Origin: Deltaproteobacteria bacterium
Lineage (GTDB): Bacteria; Desulfobacterota; Dissulfuribacteria; Dissulfuribacterales; QOAL01
Assembly: GCA_026996955.1 (NCBI GenBank)
Contig: JALWJV010000128.1
Location: 1 to 5,562, forward strand
DNA length: 5,562 nt
Reading direction: 5' to 3'
Notes under the pieces: generated by a model
The model's input: only the letters and a program-made list of their open reading frames with translations
Databases searched by the model: none
Told to the model about the DNA's origin: nothing
Shown: piece after piece, positions 1 through 5,562 of the stretch
Layout: every line of letters begins with the position of its first letter
Position numbering within the stretch: position 1 is the first letter of the stretch
Position numbers and translations under genes: made by a program

Positions 1-66
1 AAAAACTACGAAATTATTCAAAGTCACTCCAAAACAAGACCATTTACCACGCTGAAGAGATACAAA

Positions 67-72
67 AAGGAG
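67..72 (+). promoter_or_regulatory. Ribosome binding site of pstS
   Basis: AAGGAG lies six bases before the ATG of pstS, a near-ideal Shine-Dalgarno and spacing, and it supports this start. The rest of the leader (1-66) is AT-rich. I could not find in it a convincing sigma-70 promoter or the tandem seven-base repeats of a Pho box, so the operon promoter probably lies further upstream, outside the window. Confidence 0.75.
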
Positions 73-78
73 AGAGAA

Positions 79-1140
79 ATGTTCAACACATCAGCCAGGC
101 TTTTCTGTTTGTCAGTTACGGTGGCAGGGCTTTTATCATGGTCCCAGTGCTCTTTTGCCGCTGACAGAGACTACATCTACATAGTGGGATCATCCACTGT
201 ATATCCCTTTGCCACAGTGGTAGCCGAGACCTTTGGCAGGACCACGCACTTCAAGACCCCGAAGATTGAATCAACAGGCTCTGGTGGAGGGCTTAAACTG
301 TTTTGTGACGGAACAGCACTGAACACCCCGGACATTACCAATGCATCAAGGCGTATAAAAAAAACGGAGTTTGACAGGTGCCTGAAAAACGGCGTGAAGA
401 AAATTACAGAGATAAAGATTGGCTATGACGGCATTGTTATTGCCAGCTCAGTAAGGGCTCCAAGGATGAAGCTTTCAAGGAGGGATATCTTTCTTGCCCT
501 GGCAAAGAGAGTCCCTGATCCCTCAGGTGCTGAACGCCTGGTACCAAACCCTTACACCACCTGGAAGGATGTAAATTCCTCCCTTCCTGCAGAAAAGATA
601 GAGGTGCTTGGCCCTCCCCCTACCTCAGGCACACGGGATGCCTTTGTTGAGCTTGCCATGGAGGGCGGAGCCAGGACTTTTGAGTGGATAAATGCCATAA
701 AGAAAAAGGACAGGAATCATTACAAGGAAATATGCCATACACTTCGGGAAGACGGGGCATATATCGAGGCAGGAGAAAATGACAATCTTATCGTTCAGAA
801 ACTGGAGGCAAATCCTCACAGGCTTGGCATCTTCGGATTCAGTTTTCTTGACCAGAACTGCGACATCATCAAGGGTGCAATCATAGATGGAGTTGCGCCG
901 GAGTTTGAGACAATAGCTGATGGAAGCTATCCGATTTCACGGCCCCTCTTCTTCTATGTAAAAAATGCCCATGTGGGGAAGGTCCCCGGCATACCGGAGT
1001 ATCTCAGGGAATTTACAGCAGAAAAGGCATGGGGGGCTGATGGATACCTGGCAGACAAGGGACTTATCCCCATGCCTGATAAAGAACGTGAAAAATTCCG
1101 GCATGATGCCCTAAATCTAGTACCCCTTGGAGGTCTTTAG
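79..1140 (+). CDS. pstS: Periplasmic phosphate-binding protein PstS of the phosphate ABC transporter
   Basis: PstS captures inorganic phosphate in the periplasm and hands it to the inner-membrane PstCA permease. The 353-residue protein starts with a Sec signal peptide: a short basic start, a hydrophobic stretch at about 8-22, and likely cleavage after SFA at residue 27. It is not a lipoprotein, because the residues before Cys24 (WSQ) do not form a lipobox. Phosphate-loop motifs of the PstS-like type II binding fold are visible: GSSTVYPF (37-44), ESTGSGGG (64-71), DITNASR (85-91), GYDGIV (115-120) and SGTRDAF (183-189). The length is normal for the family. The mature part has four cysteines (76, 101, 219, 261), which could form two disulfides; that is inference. 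The ATG is backed by a strong ribosome binding site and the signal peptide. The gene is followed almost directly by pstB, with no pstC or pstA between. Confidence in the family is high. Confidence 0.95.
   Translation: MFNTSARLFCLSVTVAGLLSWSQCSFAADRDYIYIVGSSTVYPFATVVAETFGRTTHFKTPKIESTGSGGGLKLFCDGTALNTPDITNASRRIKKTEFDRCLKNGVKKITEIKIGYDGIVIASSVRAPRMKLSRRDIFLALAKRVPDPSGAERLVPNPYTTWKDVNSSLPAEKIEVLGPPPTSGTRDAFVELAMEGGARTFEWINAIKKKDRNHYKEICHTLREDGAYIEAGENDNLIVQKLEANPHRLGIFGFSFLDQNCDIIKGAIIDGVAPEFETIADGSYPISRPLFFYVKNAHVGKVPGIPEYLREFTAEKAWGADGYLADKGLIPMPDKEREKFRHDALNLVPLGGL
1129..1134 (+). promoter_or_regulatory. Ribosome binding site of pstB, inside the end of pstS
   Basis: GGAGGT occurs within the last codons of pstS, ten bases before an in-frame GTG at 1145. 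A longer open frame reaches back to a TTG at 1127, but that codon lies upstream of this Shine-Dalgarno and has none of its own. The site therefore favours GTG 1145 as the pstB start and implies translation coupled to pstS. Confidence 0.6.
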
Positions 1141-1144
1141 TACC

Positions 1145-2038
1145 GTGAATGTTGCAGCTTTTTTACCAGATAATAAAGCCATTGCCGGAGTCAAGGTTCA
1201 TCTGAATGAGAATTATAATAGTAACAAAGAACTGGTTTCCTCTGACAAGGATTATTCAACTACAGGAAATCCCTTTGTTGAATCACCGCGTATGGCTTGC
1301 AGGGGGGTATCTGTAGATTATTCTGCAAAAAGGGCTGTCTTTAACGTGAGCCTGGATATAGCCCGAAATGAGGTTATTGCCATGATCGGGCCTTCAGGAT
1401 GCGGAAAATCCACATTCCTTCGCTGCCTGAACAGGATGAACGATACCATTCCGGGATGCAGGGTTTCAGGCTCCATAATACTTGACGGCATGGACATCTA
1501 TGACCGCAGGGTGGATGTGGTGCCGCTAAGGGCAATGGTGGGCATGGTTTTCCAGAAGCCCAACCCGTTTCCCAAGTCAATATATGACAATATTGCCTAC
1601 GGACCCAGGATTCATGGGCTGGCAGACAGCCGCAGCGAGCTTGACGCAATTGTAGAAGACTCTTTAAAAAAGGCCGGCCTGTGGGATGAGGTAAAGGATC
1701 AGCTTGACAAGCCTGGTACAATGCTTTCGGGTGGGCAGCAGCAGCGCCTGTGCATAGCCCGGACCATTGCCGTTAGCCCTGAGGTTATCCTCATGGATGA
1801 GCCGTGTTCAGCCCTTGACCCCATTGCCACAGCCAGGGTTGAGGAGCTTATAGAGGAGTTAAGGCATAACTACTCCATTGTGATAGTTACCCACTCCATG
1901 CAGCAGGCTGCCCGGGTTTCACAGCGTACCGCCTATTTTCACATGGGCTGGCTTGTAGAGGTTGGTGAAACAGACCAGTTTTTTACAAATCCACGTCATA
2001 AACTGACGGAAAACTACATAACAGGCAGGTTTGGATAG
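1145..2038 (+). CDS. pstB: Phosphate ABC transporter ATP-binding protein PstB
   Basis: PstB is the cytoplasmic ATPase that drives phosphate import through the PstCA permease. Residue numbers here count from GTG 1145, giving 297 residues. All ABC motifs are present: Walker A GPSGCGKST (82-90), the PstB-typical LRCLNRMND just after it (92-100), Q-loop VFQKPNPFP (135-143), signature LSGGQQQR (194-201), Walker B VILMDEP with catalytic Glu (214-220), D-loop SALD (222-225), and switch histidine in VTHSMQQA (248-255). The end, ENYITGRFG, is also typical. PstB proteins are usually about 250-260 residues. The conserved core begins near residue 48-50, so this one has an extra polar N-terminal segment of nearly 50 residues, rich in Asn, Ser, Lys and Asp, that I do not recognise. 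A shorter start at ATG 1292 would remove it but has no good ribosome binding site. The pstC and pstA genes that normally precede pstB are absent. The family call is firm; the start is less so. Confidence 0.95.
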   Translation: MNVAAFLPDNKAIAGVKVHLNENYNSNKELVSSDKDYSTTGNPFVESPRMACRGVSVDYSAKRAVFNVSLDIARNEVIAMIGPSGCGKSTFLRCLNRMNDTIPGCRVSGSIILDGMDIYDRRVDVVPLRAMVGMVFQKPNPFPKSIYDNIAYGPRIHGLADSRSELDAIVEDSLKKAGLWDEVKDQLDKPGTMLSGGQQQRLCIARTIAVSPEVILMDEPCSALDPIATARVEELIEELRHNYSIVIVTHSMQQAARVSQRTAYFHMGWLVEVGETDQFFTNPRHKLTENYITGRFG

Positions 2039-2082
2039 TTGGGATAATAAATAGCCTGCCGGGTAACCGAGAGGAAGTAACT

Positions 2083-3429
2083 ATGCAGATTAATAGGGAT
2101 TTTTTGAGCAGATTCAGTTTGCTGGCTTCAATGCTGGCATTGGTTGCGCTTGCAGCCGTTCTTGTTGCATCAACGGCTGCCTCAGCACATGACCCACTGA
2201 TTGAAGTCCTTATCCGTAAGGGTATCCTTACTGAAGAGGAGGCGCAGGAAGTGGAGCGGGAGGCTGCGGCTCTTGAAAAACAGAAGCAGCAGGAGATGGT
2301 AAAGGAAGTAAGGCATGAGGTGCTTCCAAAGCCGCTTCAGGGGCTTAAGTTCAGGATGCTTACATATCTTGACTTCAGTGCCGGAGAAAAAAATGACAGC
2401 GCCGGCAACAGTGACAGTTACAATAAATTTGCAATAAAACGGGGTTACTTCAGGGTTGACAAAAAAATCACCCCCTGGCTTGCGGCACACCTTACCTATG
2501 ACGTACACCAGGACGGAGACGGGGACTGGAAGACAAGGCTCAAGTACCTGTATGCCCAGTTCAAGCCAATGGACCTTGGCCCCCTCACAGACATGAAGGC
2601 AGAGGTGGGGCTTGGCCACATCCCGTGGCTTGATTTTGAGGAGCATATAAACCCGTACAGGTGCCAGGGTACCATGGCAATAGAGCGGGCAGGGACTTTC
2701 AACTCTGCTGATCTTGGCATAAGTATCAGGGGGAATATTGGAGGAAGGCTTGATGATGCCAGGAGCAGTGTGGGCAACCACCACTATGATGGCCGTTGGG
2801 GAAGCTGGCATGTGGGCGTTTACAACGGCAGCGGTTATCACAGCAAGGAGAATAACGGAAACAAGGTGTTTGAGGGGCGGCTGTCCCTGAGGCCGCTTCC
2901 TGATTTCCTGCCAGGACTTCAGTTCAGCGGTTTCATGCTTAACGGCGAGGCTAACAACAAAAACAGTTTTGGTGAATATCCTGATTACCAGGCATATATC
3001 GGCATGATGAGCTTCCAGCATCCCCGCCTCATTCTTACCGCCCAGTACATAACAACCCATGGCAACAAGGACGGCAAGTGGCTCGACAGCAGCGGCCATG
3101 CGCTATGGACCCAGGGTACCTCAGTGTTTGCAAACGTAAAGCCCCCCATCTACCCCTTTGCTCCTGCACTTGACAGGAAGATAAATCTCTTTTTCCGTTA
3201 TGACTGGATGGACAGGGACAAGAATGACAAGGTTGCAGAGGATACCTCCTATAACATGTATATTGCAGGAGCTGCATGGGAGGTGTTCAAGGGTAACTTC
3301 CTGCTCATGGATTACGAGCTTACCACCTTTGGGGATGATTTCGGCTATGCAAAGACAAAGGCTCCATCCCCTGGTCTTAATGCTGATAATGAGCACAAGT
3401 TCCAGATGGTTTACCAGTTGAAATTCTGA
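2083..3429 (+). CDS. Outer-membrane porin of the phosphate-selective O/P family
   Basis: This is a 448-residue outer-membrane beta-barrel, probably a diffusion channel for phosphate or other anions. A long signal peptide (hydrophobic stretch about 11-30) ends at ASA, with cleavage after residue 35. Next comes a charged helical segment (about 37-80, including LIRKGILTEEEAQ) with coiled-coil character, seen in many porins of this family. From about residue 86 the sequence alternates short amphipathic strands with Gly/Asp/Asn-rich turns, for example FAIKRGYFRVDKKITPWL (116-133), TRLKYLYAQF (151-160) and the turn DGDGDW (144-149). The protein ends in QMVYQLKF; a terminal Phe with alternating aromatic or hydrophobic residues is the usual signal for BAM-mediated insertion. 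A GAGGAAG ribosome binding site sits at 2071-2077. The O/P assignment rests on remembered family resemblance plus the pst/pho context; phosphate selectivity itself is inferred. It lies 44 bases after pstB and 13 bases before phoB, so it is probably co-transcribed. Confidence 0.85.
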   Translation: MQINRDFLSRFSLLASMLALVALAAVLVASTAASAHDPLIEVLIRKGILTEEEAQEVEREAAALEKQKQQEMVKEVRHEVLPKPLQGLKFRMLTYLDFSAGEKNDSAGNSDSYNKFAIKRGYFRVDKKITPWLAAHLTYDVHQDGDGDWKTRLKYLYAQFKPMDLGPLTDMKAEVGLGHIPWLDFEEHINPYRCQGTMAIERAGTFNSADLGISIRGNIGGRLDDARSSVGNHHYDGRWGSWHVGVYNGSGYHSKENNGNKVFEGRLSLRPLPDFLPGLQFSGFMLNGEANNKNSFGEYPDYQAYIGMMSFQHPRLILTAQYITTHGNKDGKWLDSSGHALWTQGTSVFANVKPPIYPFAPALDRKINLFFRYDWMDRDKNDKVAEDTSYNMYIAGAAWEVFKGNFLLMDYELTTFGDDFGYAKTKAPSPGLNADNEHKFQMVYQLKF

Positions 3430-3442
3430 TATAAAAGTCAAA

Positions 3443-4171
3443 ATGCCACGCCCCGCCATTCTCATAGTTGAAGATGACGCTGATATTCAGCAGCTTGTAA
3501 GTTTTTCCCTTATCAAGTCAGGCTTCAGCTCAATGTGTGCCGAGTCGGGTGAGCAGGCCCTTGAGATGCTCACTGATGAAATACCTGCATGCGTGATTCT
3601 GGATCTTATGCTTCCAGGCATGGACGGCATGGAGGTTTGCAGGCGCATACGCCAAATGACCGGCGCTGTGGGCAAAGTTCCTGTAATTATGCTCACAGCA
3701 AGGGGCGAGGATGAAGATGTTGTTGCCGGGCTTGAGGCAGGGGCAGATGACTATGTTTCAAAGCCTTTCAGCCCAAAGGTGCTGATTTCAAGGGTCAGGG
3801 CCGTGCTTCGAAGAAACACAAGGATTGAGCCAGAGGAAACGGCAAAAAACATTCTTCGCTGCGGGCCTGTGACCCTTGATTTTGAAACTCACCAGGCCAC
3901 CCACAGGGACACTCCCATGGATCTTACCATTACCGAATTCAGGATACTTGCCATGCTCATGGAAACCCCCGGCAGGGTCTATTCCAGGGGACAGATCATT
4001 GAGACAGTGCGTGGCTATGGTTACAGCGTAACTCCCCGGGCAGTGGATGTGCAGATTCATGGCATCAGGAAAAAACTTGGGGAAGACAGCCACATTGTGG
4101 AAACAGTCAGGGGGCTTGGTTACAGGTTTGCCGACAAGGGTCAGGCAGAACCGGCACGGGATGTCTCGTGA
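3443..4171 (+). CDS. phoB: Phosphate-regulon response regulator, PhoB-like (OmpR family)
   Basis: This is a 242-residue transcription regulator with an N-terminal receiver domain and a C-terminal winged-helix DNA-binding domain. The receiver (about 4-120) has the acidic pair Asp11-Asp12, the phosphoacceptor Asp54 in VILDLMLPGMDG, Thr85 in MLTAR, Tyr104 and the conserved Lys107 in SKPF. The DNA-binding domain (about 135-230) shows TITEFRILAML, the recognition-helix region RAVDVQIHGIRKKLG (199-213) and the closing wing VETVRGLGYRF (219-229). In phosphate starvation, PhoB-type regulators phosphorylated by PhoR bind Pho boxes and activate pst and related genes. The PhoB rather than generic OmpR label comes from the pst neighbourhood and the adjoining phoR. 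It starts 13 bases after the porin stop with only a weak ribosome binding site, suggesting translational coupling. A 13-residue tail after the DNA-binding domain makes it slightly longer than E. coli PhoB, and its stop overlaps the phoR start. Confidence 0.93.
   Translation: MPRPAILIVEDDADIQQLVSFSLIKSGFSSMCAESGEQALEMLTDEIPACVILDLMLPGMDGMEVCRRIRQMTGAVGKVPVIMLTARGEDEDVVAGLEAGADDYVSKPFSPKVLISRVRAVLRRNTRIEPEETAKNILRCGPVTLDFETHQATHRDTPMDLTITEFRILAMLMETPGRVYSRGQIIETVRGYGYSVTPRAVDVQIHGIRKKLGEDSHIVETVRGLGYRFADKGQAEPARDVS
4168..4171 (+). other. Four-base phoB stop / phoR start overlap (GTGA)
   Basis: The phoR start GTG and the phoB stop TGA share bases in the sequence GTGA. No strong Shine-Dalgarno precedes this GTG, so ribosomes finishing phoB probably restart here. 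The first transmembrane helix begins a few residues into the new frame, which supports this start. Such an overlap is common for a regulator and its cognate kinase and keeps their production in proportion. Confidence 0.75.
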
Positions 4172-5562
4172 AGCGCCTTCCTGTCTTCTGGCACATATTC
4201 CTTGCAACGCTGCTTCTTCTCTCATGCACCCTCATCGTTACGGCCTTCTATGTGGCCCATTCTCTCAAATCCTTCTATTACAGTCAGGTTGAAAAGGATC
4301 TCAGGGCAAGGGCACTGCTCATTGAAGAACCTGTACAGAAACTGTTTGATGGAAACAGGGAGAGTCTTCAGGCGTTCTGCAAAGAGGCCGGACGACGTTC
4401 TGCAACCAGAATAACGGTAATTGATACTGCAGGGCGAGTGCTTGCTGATTCAAACGAAGATCCTGAAAAAATGGAACTTCATAACACAAGGCCTGAATTT
4501 AAAAAGGCCCTGTCAGGGATTGTCGGCACTTCAATACGTTACAGCCACACGCTTCATCAGGATATGCTCTATGTTGCAGTACCCCTTGCAGGCAGTAGCG
4601 GCAGCGGGGATATCCGCGGGGCGCTCAGGGTCTCCATTCCCCTTTCTGTTACCAGGGATGCACTGTGGACAATCGAGGGGAAATATGCCCTTGCGGGTTT
4701 GATAATCCTGATTGCCGCAGTCCTTGGCGGGCTTTTTCTGTCATCCAGGTTAAGCAGGCCCCTTGAGCAGATGAAGGAAACTGCTGAAAAAATAGCAAGG
4801 GGAAAGATGGACGAGTCCCCGGCTGTTGATTCATCAGGTACAGTGTCAGAAGAGGTTGCCTCTCTGTCCACGGCCATGAACACCATGGCAAGGCAGATCC
4901 GTGAGCGGATCAACACCATTGACAGGCAGAAAAACGAACTGGAACTTGTGTTCTGCGCCCTGAAGGAGGCGGTTATGGTTCTTGATAACAACCACCGCAT
5001 TCTCCGTATCAACCGGGCTGCAGCAGAACTTTTTGCTGTCCCGGCCAGGGAGAGCCGAGGGTGGACATTTCGGGAAGTTACAAGAGATACCGCCCTGAAC
5101 AGGACACTCCAGGAGGTGGTACATACCAGAAAGCCTGCTGAAATTGACATTGCATGTCAGACTCATTCAGGGGAGCGTTTTCTGAATGCACGCTTTGCCA
5201 TACTCCGTGACAGAAACGGGGAGAACGCAGGCATTCTCATTGTCATAAGTGACCTTACGGAAATAAGGCGCCTTGAAAATATTCGAAAGGAATTTGTGGC
5301 AAATGTATCCCATGAACTCAAAACTCCTGTTACATCCATACGGGGTTATGCAGAGGTGCTCCTTGAAGACGAGCTTGAGAGCCGCGAGGAAGCTAGGCGC
5401 TTTCTTGAAATAATCGTCCGGCAGTCAGGAAGACTTCAGGCAATAATCGAAGACCTTCTCTCCCTCTCACGCATTGAGCAGGACGCCAGAGACGGCAACA
5501 TCAAACTTGAGAATGTCACCCTGGGGGAAATCATGGAATCCGTGCGGGATATCTGTGAATTA
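4168..5562 (+). CDS. phoR: Phosphate-regulon sensor histidine kinase, PhoR-like (partial, C-terminus outside the window)
   Basis: This is an open frame of 465 codons without a stop, starting at a GTG that overlaps the phoB stop (GTGA), a typical arrangement for coupled translation. Domains in order: transmembrane helix 1 (about 7-30), an extracytoplasmic domain of about 140 residues (31-171), transmembrane helix 2 (173-193), a HAMP linker (about 194-247), a cytoplasmic PAS domain (about 256-365, opening ELVFCALKEAVMVLDNN), and a HisKA dimerisation domain with His382 in FVANVSHELKTP as the autophosphorylation site. The ATP-binding HATPase_c domain (N, G1 and G2 boxes) is still to come, so roughly 120-140 residues should be missing. 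The extracytoplasmic part has RITVIDTAGRVLADS and MLYVAVPL, which look like a single-Cache-type sensor fold found in many PhoR/PnpS-like kinases. The kinase would phosphorylate the adjacent PhoB when phosphate is low. Its PhoR identity rests on domain order and context. Confidence 0.92.
   Translation, partial: MKRLPVFWHIFLATLLLLSCTLIVTAFYVAHSLKSFYYSQVEKDLRARALLIEEPVQKLFDGNRESLQAFCKEAGRRSATRITVIDTAGRVLADSNEDPEKMELHNTRPEFKKALSGIVGTSIRYSHTLHQDMLYVAVPLAGSSGSGDIRGALRVSIPLSVTRDALWTIEGKYALAGLIILIAAVLGGLFLSSRLSRPLEQMKETAEKIARGKMDESPAVDSSGTVSEEVASLSTAMNTMARQIRERINTIDRQKNELELVFCALKEAVMVLDNNHRILRINRAAAELFAVPARESRGWTFREVTRDTALNRTLQEVVHTRKPAEIDIACQTHSGERFLNARFAILRDRNGENAGILIVISDLTEIRRLENIRKEFVANVSHELKTPVTSIRGYAEVLLEDELESREEARRFLEIIVRQSGRLQAIIEDLLSLSRIEQDARDGNIKLENVTLGEIMESVRDICEL

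Noticed and set aside
1..66. Possible Pho box or sigma-70 promoter upstream of pstS
   Set aside because: A PhoB-regulated promoter is expected here, but I could not find tandem CTGTCAT-like repeats with four-base spacing, nor a well-spaced -35/-10 pair. TTTACC at 43-48 has no matching -10 element.
1127..1144. TTG at 1127 as the start of pstB
   Set aside because: It would overlap pstS by 14 bases and has no ribosome binding site of its own. The strong GGAGGT lies downstream of it and fits GTG 1145 instead.
2024..2060. Inverted repeat GGCAGGTT / AGCCTGCC spanning the pstB stop, possible terminator
   Set aside because: The stem is eight pairs including a G-U, the loop is about 21 bases, and no T-run follows. 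It does not look like a rho-independent terminator and is most likely chance.
2182..3099. Long open frame (about 305 codons) on the minus strand opposite the porin
   Set aside because: It lies wholly antisense to a convincing porin gene, and its translation is an unstructured mix of Val/Leu/Pro with no recognisable domain or good ribosome binding site. It arises from codon bias on the coding strand.
4569..5150. Open frame of 193 codons on the minus strand opposite phoR
   Set aside because: It is antisense to the HAMP and PAS region of a clear sensor kinase. Its Ser/Arg-rich translation has no domain and is a shadow of the phoR codons.

Overview
The window is a compact, single-strand phosphate-acquisition locus. 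All five genes read rightward, with gaps of at most 44 bases and one stop/start overlap. In order they are a periplasmic phosphate-binding protein (pstS), the ATPase of the phosphate ABC transporter (pstB), an outer-membrane porin of the phosphate-selective O/P type, a PhoB-like response regulator, and a PhoR-like sensor kinase that runs off the right edge of the window.

The organism is a Gram-negative bacterium: there is a Sec-exported periplasmic binding protein and an outer-membrane beta-barrel ending in phenylalanine. Base composition is moderate, and arginine is often AGG and isoleucine often ATA. The PstS subtype, the porin with a helical N-terminal segment, and the PhoR with a large extracytoplasmic domain resemble proteins of Desulfobacterota, Nitrospirota and related lineages. 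This placement is an impression from family knowledge, not a search, and is weak at phylum level.

Layout: positions 1-78 are a non-coding leader ending in a good ribosome binding site. pstS (79-1140) is followed within a few bases by pstB (1145-2038, GTG start chosen because a strong Shine-Dalgarno lies just before it). After 44 bases comes the porin (2083-3429), after 13 bases phoB (3443-4171), and then phoR (4168 to beyond 5562), whose GTG start overlaps the phoB stop by four bases. No rho-independent terminator or internal promoter is evident, so one operon is the simplest reading.

The genes form a pathway. The porin would admit phosphate through the outer membrane, PstS would capture it in the periplasm, PstB would power import, and PhoR/PhoB would sense limitation and activate transcription, probably of this same locus. 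The main oddity is what is missing: the two permease genes pstC and pstA, which normally sit between pstS and pstB, are absent here, and so is phoU within the visible part. PstB also carries an unusual N-terminal extension of nearly 50 residues. I see no strong sign of a wholly new system; the permease-less arrangement is the feature most worth checking.
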